A stretch of 64,000 bases of DNA, taken from assembly GCA_905250125.1 (NCBI GenBank), contig CAJNOL010000950.1, forward strand, positions 1-64,000, written 5' to 3'. The DNA comes from Rotaria sordida. Its lineage: Eukaryota; Rotifera; Eurotatoria; Philodinida; Philodinidae. The first letter of the stretch is position 1. Each line of letters begins with the position of its first letter. This document shows positions 1 to 13,550 of the stretch, in pieces. A program made the translations under genes and the position numbers. The notes beneath the pieces are model-generated. The model was not told where the DNA came from. It did not search any database and saw only the letters and a list, made by a program, of their open reading frames with translations.

Positions 1-64
1 GTCAATTATTAATAATTTCTAAAATTAAAATTTACTATTCAAAATATTAAAAAAAAAAACAAAC

Positions 65-2822
65 ATGGAATCTAGTAATTCTAATACTAATTTAACAGAT
101 AAAGAATGTTATTGTTGTAGAGAAGAATTTAATCGTTTTTGTTTATCAATATCAAATTGTACTCAATGTAATCAATTATTATGTTCTGAATGTATTTTAA
201 TTCATTGTAAAAAACATGAACAAGAATTTATTCAAATACAAGATCAATATAATGATTTAAAAAATAAAATAAATGAAAAAGAAAAATATATTAATGATAC
301 AAGTAATGAATCAATTGAAATAATTATTAATTGGTATCAAAGATTAATTAATGATCTTATTGAAACTCAAACACAAATTATTGAAAATATTCAAAATGAA
401 CGTGATAGAGCACGAGATGAATTAGGACAATTTGATATAACTATGCATTCAATTGATAAAGATATAATAGAATTTAATCAAAATATAAATATTAATTCTA
501 TAAAAATAAAACTTAATGATTTAACAACAAAACTTTCTAATTATCGTTTAACAAAAGATATTTATCTACCTGATTCACGTACATTCCAACCTCAATATAA
601 AGTTTCCTATCATTTTAAAGATTCATCATCAATAGAAGAAGATTGGGATATTGATACAAATACAGGAACAAATATTCCATTACCTTCTCATCGTTCATTA
701 ATGTATACAAATCAAACAACAACAACAACACCATTATTTTTTTCTAATAATTCACAAACATTTATTACTCCAAAAGATGATGATGATGATGAAGATAATT
801 TTCAATGGCTTAAAGAAATTGAAACAAATAATAAAGATGATTCAGAATATTTACTTGATCCAAGATTATATCATCTTGGTACTTCTCGACATTTTAATTA
901 TGATATACATTTAATTGCATCAAATGGCAATGATCTTTTGTTAGTAAATTATTAAACAAAAAAAAAACAACATACGAAATATTTCATTTTTGTCTTTTTT
1001 TTAGATGTTATTCTCGTCAAACAAAACAATTAATTTTTATTGGTGATGGAAATATGAATCCAATTATACTTCAATGGTATCATGGACATATGATACAACT
1101 TGTTTGGTTTGATAATCTAAAATCATTTATAACAATAACAGATGATAGTCAATATGAAATTTATACAATTGAATCAACATATAATTTTCGTTTAAAAATT
1201 TCTTTACGTACTTGTTTACCAAACAATAATAATAATAATATAATAAAAGATCAAATATTTATGCGTACAGATGAATATCATATCTATATTTATTATGAAA
1301 GAATAAATGGACAAAAACGATTACGTTTATTAAGTTCAACATTTGAATGTATTCGATCATATTCAATTGATAAATTTTTTCAAATTGATGAACATATTCA
1401 TTCACATGAGAATAGTTCTGTTATAGGTCTTGGTATTAATCAAGAATATGTGAGAAAATTAATATATTATTTAGTTTTTTTTTGTAAATTTATTATTTAG
1501 GTTGTTTTATTTGTTCGATTAACAATAGATGATGATTTAGCAGGTATTATCATTTACTAAGATTCTATTTTTTTAAAAATTTTTACTAAAGATTAAAAAT
1601 ATATAATTTTATTATAAACAAAAAGAATATCTTAGTTGCGTTCAGAGGAGGAGTGCTAATTGATCGAAAGGCAAAAGATAGTAAGAAAAAATCTCGAAAG
1701 GTAAAATATTGAACATGGAAAATCTCAAAAGTTCATAAAACAATCAATAAGAGTAGATTTCTTCTGAAAATCATCTTCCATTACAACGGCCCTAGCCGAA
1801 CTCGAATTGCTGATGAGTCACATTTCTTCAAGTGCTGGTTTGAACGTATTTTCGAGCGTGAGCGAGTTTGGGTGTCGGTCTTGATGATAGTAGGGCTTGG
1901 ATATGAGCTGTTAGTTTATTTTATTTTTTGATTTAAATAAATTATCTTGAGTTTTGTATAGAAAGAGTTAATTTCCATCGATATGTGAATCATACTCATA
2001 GTGTGAAATTAGAGATGTAGGGCTATGTTCGGAACTTCTGAAAAAGAAGTTAATAGAGTCGGACCGACAAAAAAAATTTGATCTCGCACATCTCTAGTCT
2101 CAATATAAGTTTGGTCTAAAGATACTCAAATAAAGCCTGTTTGACATGAGCTAAATTTGAATCATAAAAGAAGTTAACTTACGAAGAAACCGTGCCAAGT
2201 TATTCAGACTTTTTGTGTTGATATTATTCTTATAAGTAGAATCCGGTGTGGCTTGAAAAAGCTAAATAGGATTAGGACTCTTTCTTCTCGAGTTATGAAG
2301 TTTATATGTTAGTGCAAAAGTTCTGAATTACTTGAGATGGCTTCTCTTTAGTCCAAAATCTTCTCATTATTAGGAAGTGTAATTTTCTTCGTATATCTTT
2401 TAAGCATAAATGTTTCTTCTTTCTGTATTTCAGATCAAGCTGCATCACAAATTGAAGAAACACGTTTAATAGTATTTAATAAATCTAAAATGTGTTTTAT
2501 TCGTCGAATAAATCTATCGAATAGATATTTTCAATTACCTTTTATTGTTCATTTTATTAATATTTCATCATTTTTTATTATTGATCAAATTTATCATATG
2601 CTTCGATTTTTTCATTATGAAAAAGAAATAGGTCAAATTAAATTAATATCTTCAAATATTTCTTCAATATCTAATAGTATAACAACTACAAAATCAAATA
2701 TAGATTATTCATATTCATCAATAGTATTAATGAACGATGGTTCATTACTGATATCAAATAATACTCAAAATTTAATTCAACTTATTCTTAATGATCAAGC
2801 TAATGATATTGATGATTGGTGA
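65..2822 (+). CDS. B-box-like zinc finger, coiled-coil protein (583 aa, 4 exons)
   Basis: Exons 65-939, 1005-1449, 1501-1543 and 2434-2822 join in phase to give 583 residues. The N-terminus carries a Cys/His cluster (C15, C17, C18, C26, C32, C35, C40, C43, H47, C48, H51) that resembles a B-box zinc finger. It is followed by a long charged, Asn/Gln/Glu-rich helix (about residues 60-160) that should form a coiled coil, then an acidic Asp/Glu stretch near residue 240. The C-terminal half is rich in short beta-type segments and may be a degenerate propeller, but I see no clear NHL repeat. The general layout is TRIM-like without a RING finger; such proteins are usually scaffolds or ubiquitin-pathway adaptors, and the function here is unknown. 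Intron 3 (1544-2433) is 890 bp and holds repeat debris. The next gene starts 155 bp downstream on the same strand. The start is the first ATG after a stop-rich leader. Confidence 0.8.
2010..2096. repeat. Short element bounded by AGAGATG / CACATCTCT
   Basis: Within intron 3 of the B-box gene, a stretch of about 87 bp begins with AGAGATGTAGGG and ends with the near complement GCACATCTCTA. Its interior is richer in G and C (GGACCG, TTCGG) than the surroundings. Similar AGAGATGTGC-type segments occur at about 4338-4425, 31560-31577 and 45740-45775. I read these as fragments of one dispersed family; the boundaries are approximate. Confidence 0.4.
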
Positions 2823-2977
2823 TTATATTGTGATAACATATTTTGTTGCTTTATTTTTCTTTTTTGTCTTTCCTTATTTCTTTTCTTGTCATTCTAAGAA
2901 TAAAAAAAAAACAGCATTGCAATATGATTTATGTATTTTTGAAATATAATAAAACAAACAAGAAAATTTTTCTTCAG

Positions 2978-5900
2978 ATGACAACAGTAAAATGTTTACA
3001 TGAAGATTTACTTTATACAATTCTATCTAAATGTTCATCATCAATAGATATGTGGCATTTTCTTCAAGCACTTGATTATGAATTACCAAGAATGATTCAT
3101 TTACGTGCATTTTGGAGGTGAACATATTTTTCTGAAAGATATTTATTTCAAATAAATTTCTTTTTTTGTTTTTTTATTTTCTTTTTAAGTCATATTCGAT
3201 TATCATCATTACATAATAAAAATATTTTATTATCGTTTGTTAAAGAAATTGCTAAATATTGTATAGATCTTCGTATTGATAATCTTAATTGGATGATTGT
3301 AGTTGATATACGTCGTTTACTTACAAATTTTCGTTCATTAATTTGTTTTCATACAGGAAATGTTGCATTATCAAAAAGTACATTAATTAATGATATTAAA
3401 ATATTTTTTCCTTTTTTAAAATATATTACTTTATTAATATCACTTGATAGTTCACAAATATCATCTTTATCTACTGATCAATGTTCAATTACTGATGATA
3501 CATTTACAGAAATATGTATATCATTAAATGAAATGAATCAACTTGAACATATATCATTAGTATTACAAGATAAAAAAAGTATTTAACAAAAAAAAATTAA
3601 TTCAATGAAAAACAAATTTATTTGATTATTTTTAGGTGCTTATCTTTCTGATGTAAGTGCAAAAATATATTTTCATTTAGTATGTGAATATATATCTAAT
3701 ATGACAAATCATTATAAACTTATATCCATTGAAGAAAATGGATATGAAATTAAAAATCGATTTTTTTCATTAGATACTACTAATAGACAATCATTGGGAT
3801 TAATAAATTTATCTTTAATATCAACATTAAATCATTTAATAGTTTCTTTTCGACCGATGTTAAATATAAATTTAACATTAAATATAAAAGATTCAATGAT
3901 AAATAAATTACAACTTCAAACTTTAGTATTACCATGTATACCATCGACATTAAATTCAATTGATATTCTTGATCTTAATCAATTAAAAATACTTGATATT
4001 GGTTATGTAAATGTAAATGATAAAATAGAATTAACACGACTTGATGAAATTCTTATTTGTCATCGTCAGAATTCTCTTCGAAATTTAACTCTTAGTTTAA
4101 ATGAATGGCAATCAGCAAAACTTGTCATCATATGGAAAAAAGAAAATAATAGTAAACAAATAACAACTTCAACAAAACAATTTAATTCTGTATTTGAAAA
4201 TTGTTTTGATCAAATCATGACAGAAGAAGAAGATGAAGAAGAAGAAGAAGAAATGAAAAAACCGATTGTGTTAAATTCATCTTCAGATGTCGAACAGGTT
4301 AGCTTTTTCATCAGTCATACATTAGATCGATCCGGATTAGAGATGTGCAGGACTAAGTTGTCTTGGTTTCGGTTATGGTCTCAGTGTCTGCGGTTCCGGT
4401 TCTGATCCCGTAGATCCCTAATCTCAATTGAAGATAACAAAGAGGTCATTTTTTTAGACCTTGAAGTGTTCTATCGAACTATATATCCTTCTTGTGAATC
4501 TTTTTGAAACTAGTTTAATCAATGAATATCTACTATTTGAAGACTGCGTATGTTGACATAGAGGAAGGTGATTCGTGCTACACAGGATTAAAAAAAATGA
4601 AAATATTTCTTGCTTATAATTATGTGGCTAATAAAGAAAATGATATTACGTAGGTATGCATCAGTCTCAGTCCGTTACTTTGTATTATAGTAAAGTTATG
4701 TCAGAAACATAAGTCAATTCATTAATCGACAGTGTTTCAAAGTTATCGATGTTTTTTTTTTATTTTATATTTTGTTAGTTTCATGAAATTTTGAAATGAA
4801 AAAAATGATGATAGAGAACGTAATTATAAGAAACTAGATAAGAACATATCTAAAAACTAATTATAGATATCGAAAGTTTCCAAAATTCTAATATCGACTT
4901 CTATTTAGTAACAGCGGCACGTAGAAGTGTAAGTTGATCGACTGAGCAGTCCTCGCCGTCGATTATTGGAGAAAACTTCCAGTTTCTGATAGCCACAACC
5001 ACCAACAAAGGAAACAAGTTAGGATAAATCCAGCCGCTGATAATGCATTGGCTTACACCTGTAGCTGGACGATTAGAGTGATAACTATACATATCAAAAT
5101 ATAATATGCTCCACTGCTTTTCGAATAGCTTTTGATAGAAACATTATAGAAACCTGCAGTTTTCACCATTCAAGAGAGAAGACCCGAGGTCATTGAAGTA
5201 TTTCGAAAATTGATTGATCAGCAATTGGCCAATCTGATGAAATCTTGATGGAGATTTTAGAAAATGATATTTTGAAGCTATTTTCCTTAATAGGGCTAAT
5301 CGGTAGAAAAAATTCCTTTCTTCCAATCTACACAAAGCTGACATTCCTAACTTGTTCTATTCGAAAGTTATAAGAGTTTTTCTGAAATCCCCCAATTTTA
5401 GCCGATCGAACTTTGATCATGTGAAAAAGCAGTTAGACAGGAATAATTCACCATACTCAGTCGAATGGTGATATTTGTTTTTGAATTTCAACTGATCCTC
5501 CGCAACTGCTTTTCTAGTTGATTCCAAGTCAGTTGTATCTGCTTAGTCAATTACTGACCAATTAAATTTCTATATACTTCAATGAGCCAGCATCATCTCC
5601 CTTGAATGGTGAACTTTATGATGTTCCTATGAAAAGTTATTCAAAAAAAATAAACTTTGAAATTTTGAACAATATCATATTATTCTATGTATTTTATTTC
5701 TTTGATTAGACATTACCAAATATAATTGATGAATTTTCTCTTGAATTTATTGATGATAGTCAATCATGTTTTTTCCATATACCTCTCAAATATTTCTGGT
5801 TAAATAAATTAACTAATCTAAATTTAACTGGTATTCATTGTCATTCAATTGATTTTAAATATATATTCAATTCATTATATTTACTTCGATCATTAAGTCT

Positions 5901-6819
5901 TTCACCTTGTTTATTACTATATATTAATCAATTTGAATGTTATTGTCAAATAAAATCATCTTCTATTCCATATGAAATTCATTCATTAAATAAAAATCTT
6001 CTTTCACTTAATCTTATTTCACATATATCTAATATGAAACAAACATGTTCAATATTTCTTGATCAATATAAATTTCATTGTATTCGTCATTCATCAATTC
6101 ATCAATATTTAAATAATAATAATGAATTATTATTTCAATATAAAAATTTAATTCATTATTCAATTCAAACTATAATACAAACATTAGATTTACATCATTT
6201 AAGTATACGTATACCAAATTATGAATTTTATATTGATGATTTTAATATAGAAAAAATAAATTATTTACAAACATTAATATTTGATATTAAAATTCCAATG
6301 ACATTTCATGCAAAATTAACAAATCTTTATTCAAAAAATATTTTTCATTATTTACGTCGATTTATTCTTATTAGTAATAATAATTTTCAATTAACACCAT
6401 TACTTATTGATAAATTTTGTCAACTTGAAATAATTGAAATAATATCAATTAATTCTCATCTTAATCGTTCAACAATAAATTATCTTCAACAAGTACTTAA
6501 ACCAAATAATTATCCAAATTTAAATTTATTTCGTTTTTGGATTGGTAGTGTTGATGCTAAACATTTATTAAAACATTTACATAAAACTATACGATTAGCA
6601 TTTGAAAATATAAAACCAGCTTTTCAATTTGATATTTCTATTATTAATCAATTATCAACAATAAATGAACTATCAAAATGTATTTTATATGATAATACAC
6701 ATGAAATTCATCAATATTTTCATTCATTATTATCAATTCATAGTAATCAATTATCAATAATTTATCCGAATTTTTTAAATTATAAACCATTGTATAGTGA
6801 ACAAAAATTTGATAAATAA
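2978..6819 (+). CDS. F-box/leucine-rich-repeat-like protein (766 aa, 4 exons)
   Basis: Exons 2978-3117, 3190-3578, 3636-4297 and 5710-6819 join in phase to 766 residues. The first 40 residues look like an F-box (hydrophobic LHEDLLYTIL, then a tryptophan and conserved Leu spacing). The rest is a long series of irregular Leu-rich repeats with many LxxLxL patterns, as in rotifer F-box/LRR proteins. By family knowledge it would be a substrate receptor of an SCF ubiquitin ligase; this is inferred from fold type only. An acidic run of Glu residues lies near the end of exon 3. I place the start at the ATG directly behind an acceptor-like TTTTTCTTCAG, where the F-box begins. Using that AG as a cis acceptor from the preceding gene (donor at 2819) gives an immediate TGA, so the genes are separate. 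Intron 3 (4298-5709) contains a foldback element. Confidence 0.75.
5115..5655. repeat. Foldback (inverted-repeat) element in F-box gene intron 3
   Basis: The left arm (about 5115-5190) contains TTTTCGAATAGCTTTTGATA, followed by a segment with TTTTCACCATTCAAG. The right arm (about 5595-5655) carries the imperfect reverse complement, including CTTGAATGGTGAA and GAAAAGTTATTC. The same sequence family forms a better preserved foldback at 17957-18554. No coding potential is visible, so this is probably a non-autonomous DNA transposon. Confidence 0.6.
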
Positions 6820-7194
6820 ATACATAAAAAATCTTTTATATTTCAGCAAATATTTTTATTAGTTAATCTTTCATATATCAAGTATCTTAAACTATTTATT
6901 TACAATGTTTACGAACAAAAACTAAATGCTTTTCTATTTTACAACAACGAGAAAGTGTTTGACTACTTTCACTACCGTTGCTATCCTTCTATTTGTAAAC
7001 TTAACACAAGAAAACTGTGGTGCTTTACATAACAAAAAGAATGAGCGGAAAGTATGAGAAACAAAAAACAAAGAAGAAGAAGAAAGATTTTTATGGGTAT
7101 AGATGTTTGACAAGTATTAATAATTCCTCTGAGTCAATATAAATAAATGTTAGATTATTTTAAATGTTTTGCATCAGATTATTAATTATAAAGA

Positions 7195-10100
7195 TTATCT
7201 TGTTGAAGACCAAGGAGGTTTATTACTATTTTGAGATGGATTCATTGCATAAGACGATGAAGAATAATCATTTATTGATGTTTGTTCATGTTCATATGAT
7301 GTTGTTGATCTATTTTGAAGAATCATTTGTAAACGTTCTATTGTATTAGATGGTTTTGAATCATATGAATAGGAAAAATTCATTGCTGGTGTAGTTGACA
7401 TTAATGGTTGAGGTGGTGGAAGATTATTATTCTGATTATCTGAATAATTTTGATAATTCGAAGATATTTCATTATAATATGAAGAGTTAAAACTAAAGAA
7501 AATAAATAAATAAATATGTCATTCAATATTAATGAATTCAATAAACGAAACAAAATTGAAATATAACAATACAAAGAAGATATTTTAAATATACTTATTA
7601 AAATATAAACTAACTTGAGTCTTTCGAATTTTTCTTTTTTGTTTTCGTTCAATTTTAATTATTATTATTAAAATATGTAAGACTCAAGAAGTTTGTATTT
7701 TAACGGTTTCCGTATATGAAGTAAAATGTTAATATATACAGAATTGATACACAACATACACTCATATCAATACCAGTATCTATGTGTTCAAATAGAACGT
7801 AATATTGTACAGCGAACTTTTCTAAATAATAAAATAAGAATAATAATGTAAAAAAAAAACTGCACAACTTGTAATCTATCGAATAAGAATCAATTTCTAT
7901 ATATGTAGAAGTTACGGATGTTAATACGAAAGTATTTATGTCGTATTTATTTATTTACATATTGAAACTATTCAACAGATGATTTAGATATCAGAAGATC
8001 ACAAGTTTAACTCTTTACCCCCCCCCCCCCCGCTCCCCATTGGCAATTGAGATTGCCATATTTAGAAACACCGTAGAAAATTTAGCACCTGAAGTATTAA
8101 GAATCTTCTTGCATATTTTCTGTAGGAAGCTCCCTAAGCTACCGATTAGCAAAAAAAAGAATCTTTAATCATGGCTCTATTTCCAAGAGGTAAGACTTAC
8201 AAAAGAGAAGAATAGACGATTATTTTAAAAAAAAGACGTTTTGTTCTTCTTTTGTTGTTTTTATTTATGAGCAATGTATATCTTGTTGATATTTTATGTG
8301 ATAAATGTTGCCAAAAGTTGCTGCTGTTGAACAAAATGTATTTCGAAGTTCTCAAAAAGATCAATCGAACATGAGGTTGAACTACATACAATGGTAAGTC
8401 CAGTTGCCATTGGGGGGGTGAGGACATAAAAATAGTTTTAGAAATTCTCGTCTAAATGCGGTAATTTTTTGCGTTGACGCACCAATAGATGAACAGACTG
8501 CCATTATTTATAAAAGTAAGCATCGAAATTGAACAAGAACATACTCAAACCACGCTCAGATCAACACCAATACTCACGCCGTAATTCTTTTAGATCTTAT
8601 CATATTTGAAGTTGAAGAATAGCGAATCAATAATTATACTCTTTACTTATCGGTTTAGTTATTTCGAGAAGATCAGAGATTATCTGCATATAAACTTGCT
8701 TCAGATACTCATGTGTCGTAGGAAAAAGAAGAATATTTTTTATCTACTATTTTTTTCTTGTTTGTATTGTTAGAATACAATAAAATATGGTATTTTTTGC
8801 AAAATCAATAAACTATTTTCAAAAAACTAAAAGAGTGATTTTCATGTCGGTACCCCTCAATGGCAACTGGAGTTGCCAAATCACCCTGTATACATGTAAA
8901 GAATCCTGCCCAATCTGATGATACTATTGGCCTACTAAAGATAATAGTACTTCATTTCGCTAATTGTTTTAATAGTGTCTCTTCTGGAACCATTATGGGA
9001 GATAAAGAGTTAAATGTATTATCATAAGGAGATAATTCGTGAGGCATCTAGAAATGCATTAAACTCGAAGATTTGAATTTGATCTGATATTTACAAAATA
9101 GTTAATTATCAACCGACATATTCTTAATCATATTTACGTGTCCTTATTTCGTTCTTTTTCTTCTCACTATGCCTTTTATAAAGCATTTAGATACAAACAA
9201 TAGTCTTTTGTCTTGTATCTACTAAACAATCGTTTCTCATGCATATTGTAGCTATTAAACACAATCAAAGGTAAAAGATACAATCTATTCTAACGTTCTC
9301 TTTTGCATATTTTGTTTACAAGCATAATAGTTAGCATTGTGCTGAAAGAAATCTCAGAAGTAAAAAGCTACTTTTTCGTACTCAGCTCGAACTCGAACTG
9401 TTAGAACAGTTCTCGGACGTAAACAGTACGATTCGAACACTTAGCCAGAGTTTGGTACATGTATAGAAGAATCCCACATGAGAATATGAATAACATAAAA
9501 ATCTATGATCAACAACATTTTGTTATAACTCGTCTTAATTATAACAAAATATCGGTATATATATAAGAAATTCTAATGTTGATGTCATGATTTTGATTTT
9601 TTTTTTAAGTTCAATTGATATGACATAAGAATCAATGAAAACTTCGAAGAAATTCTATTGAAATTTTTTTTGTTTGTTTTCTTACTTTTGATTTGTATTT
9701 GTTATAGTTGATCTATCATGATAATCTGTTATGGATTGTGAATAATTCGATGTATTAAATGAATCATACATGAGACTCTTTATTGGAGTAGATCGTGTAT
9801 TTAAATTAGCAAAACGTGGATGATCAGCAACTGATTGATGATTATAATTAAATCTTTGATGACGTATAGGTTGTGAATGAATTGAAGTTGAATTATTTAT
9901 ATTTCGTTGATGATAATGATAAGATCTATCTGATGAATGTTGATGTTCATAGTTATATTCATTTTGTTGTTGTCGTCGATAACGATTACTAATTGATGAT
10001 GCACGACTTGATGATGATGATGATGGTGATCGTGTTTTAGATTCTTTTATAGATGAATTACGTGAACTTGTGGATTTTGAACGTGAACGAGAACGTGATG

Positions 10101-13100
10101 ATTGTTTATTCATTTGTATTTGTCGTTTTCTTTCATCAAGATCTTGACGATAATCATGATCATCGATAATTTTAATAGGAGAATCTGTGTCTTAAAAAAT
10201 CAAGAAAAAAAAATGAATAATTGAACCTTTCGATACTAGTGTATAGAATTCTGTACGCTGTTTTTTTTTCTTCTAAGCTTGTCTATTAATCGAATAGCTT
10301 ACAAAAGAAAACAAATATCGAGATGTGATGATGTAGCTTTTGTTGTTTGATCTTAGCTCTGCTTGCAAGTGTCTATGTAAAGTGAAGCAAGATGTAAAAT
10401 GAATGAAATTACTTGCAGTTAGGATGAAGATAAAGTCTTCTTAACAAAATCTTGTCTATGGATATTTTCTCTTCAAATTTTCATTATTATATTTTTACAT
10501 GATTTTAATGAACATATACTATAAAATATATGGTAGAATGGATGATCATTTTTATTACCTCATTCTTGTCGCGTTATAGTATCCGATATTATTTTTAAGT
10601 AAAAATAAGATTCCTTGGACAGTTTATGTAGTTTTTTGGAAGAAGACCTCAAACTTTAAAGATACCCGTGTAGAGAGCTGTGGGTCCTTCCAGATCAGAA
10701 ACCAGACTCAACCTTTTATTTTTTGGTTGGACACGATTACATGGTTTTGTGGACTTGCTGCTCTTCCGATGAGAAATATAGAAACAAGATATAACTGTAC
10801 GCTATCTTTTACTTGTTCATATATGTGAAGAGTCCCAGGTATTAATGAAGAAAAACCTCGGGTTTTTAAGTCCGGGTTCATGAAAACGTGGATCTGCAGT
10901 TCCCTATATTCATAATAGTAGAGACAAGTTACTGAGACTGGTACCGAAACTACGAAGAAAAAGTTGTCCCAATCTTTACTAAAGATTATAGTTAAATATT
11001 CTCTAGGATTGGAACCGGTCTGACAGAGACCGGAATTTCATCGGTTGAAAGTTATGAAAAATTTTTCTTTGTTAAACCTGTTTTTTGCCATAAAAACTAA
11101 GGTGTCACATGTTTTTCTGTCAGAATGCGTAAAAAAGTGTTCAAAATATATGTTATTTTAATTATTTGTTCTAAGATTCTCTTTAAAAAGATTTATTATG
11201 ACGAGTGTCTTTTATATTTGAAGCCATTTTTTCTAAAGATCTCTCTTCGAAAAAAATTCATCATTTTTTCGTCAGTTGGACATGTGGTTCCGGCTCCTGA
11301 TATTCCTATCAATCAGAGCATAATTTCAAAGAGATGATGCAAATAAATGCTAGTCATCAATCAAATAAATCACGAAGCGAACATTGAAAAATTTTTTAGA
11401 TGTAATACGAATAAATTCCAGAATATTTTTCTCTAGACCGGGATCGAAATCAATAGAAAAGAGACTACATGGACTAGATCGGAACTATTGCCGGCATCGA
11501 AAAGATTTACAATAATCATAAAGTTTCTAGCTATTGTTACCGAGCAATAATACTCTCTCTATAAGAGTTGGAAGACAAAAACAAACAAAAAGAAAACAAA
11601 CCACTATTTGATGTAATTTTAAGACGTTTAACTGTTGGTTCTTCATCTTGTTTTTCTTGATTCATATTTGTTGTTTCAATTATTATATTATCTTCATCAT
11701 TTTTTGATACAAGTGTTACTGTTCGTGTTGATGAAAGATTTTTATTTATATTTGATTCATCATTATCATATGAACGTCTACGATGATTAAGAATTTTTGA
11801 TGGACTTGGTGATTTTATTGTATAAACTTCTTTTGTTAATAATTTAACAAATTCATCACGTGAACGAGTTGAATCATTTTCAATATCCATTGATGAATTT
11901 GAATTTATTATTTGTGTTAAATCATTATTCATATTTATTGAATGATTATTATCAATATTATTATTTTCATTAGATGGAAATTCAATTGATTCATTATTTG
12001 ATTTAAAAACAACATTATCAGTAGTTATATTTGTTATAGATAATGGTAAATCTATTTGTATAGGTTGAACAAGTTCAATATTATTATTATTATTATTTAA
12101 TTCATCAGATGTTTTATTTGTTTCTATAGATAATGTTTGAGTTATAGGTAAAGATGTAAGAAGTTGATTATAGGTTGATTCATTGACAGATGGTGGTTGT
12201 GGTGTTTGTGCTCGAAAACGTTCATCATAATCACATAATCCTTGTGAAGATGGAGATTCAAGATCCATATCAATAACAGTATTGATTGTTTGATCATCCA
12301 TGACAGCATCTGTAACAAAAAAAAAATGAACACAATCAATTATTTTCAAATTGCAAATATATGAATCTTAAATCTTTCGATAATATGAATTTAAAAATAT
12401 GTATATATCAATATAATTTGACTAAAGATTTTTTTTTTTTTTTGCATATTTAAATGTCAAAAAATAATATAAGATAAAAAAAAATACATAATTAAATCTG
12501 TGATTAACAAATATAAACGATCTTTGAAAAAGAAATTTTCAAATAATAACAATATTTTAATAAGCAATACCCAACTGATATAGATTTCTGAAATGAAGCA
12601 AAATTTACTTAATTTGAAATCGATCAATACACAGCACTTAGAAACATGTCATGTAGGTAAACTGCATGTACCAAATTTTTGAATTGGACTTCCAGTTGCA
12701 GTCGCTTACCACTAGTGTAGTAAAAGTTGATACTGAAAACATTACTTTGGATGTTGATTAGAACTAAAGGAAAAGCAGCGCTTTCTTTGTCATTTAAAGA
12801 AAACGATATTGAATAAGTTAGTCTTTTTGTTTAGTAGAACATTGATGATACGATATTGAAAGATATTATTTAAAAGTATTAATTATAATTATTGAAATTT
12901 AAAAATCTTCAATTTTCTACATCTGCAATACAGAAGTTTGTTCAAAATAGAACAAACAACTATGATTGAATTCAGATATAATATTACGAATAAATTTTTT
13001 TGTATATTTATGATTATTCCTAATGATTTTTTCATATTTCTCACTGAGATATATCTAGGAAAAACATTGTTTCTATACGAACAATGATAAATTCTATGTA

Positions 13101-13515
13101 TTTCAAAGACTTTAATATAGTACGTTTCGTTTCTATTTCGATTATATCTTAATATACAAGATATCATGAACTACACTAACAAAAACTTGACAATAATTGA
13201 AATGTCAATGTTTTGTAGAGTATTATTTAATGTTTCGTCTAAGTAGTGAAAGAATTGATTCGGACAAAATTTTATTTATCTTTTCTAATACATTGAAAAT
13301 GTAAAAAAAAATTCATTTGATATAATTTGTTTTCCTAAATCCTACCTTCAATTACTTTATCTTGAATATTGTTTGATGTAGTTTGTTTATTTTCCAAACC
13401 ATATTTATCAACAAAAACTCCAATAAGTTCAGCTAAAAGACGTTTTACATTAGGTCGATTTTCATGTTGATATTCATAACAAAAAAAATCTAATAATTCT
13501 AATGATATTTGTTGA

Positions 13516-13550
<35 letters not shown>

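Noticed and set aside
2434..3117. The B-box and F-box genes as one fused gene through a cis intron 2819-2977
   Set aside because: The phase at 2818 plus the first base of 2978 makes TGA, so a fusion protein would stop at once. The two domain types also read as independent proteins.
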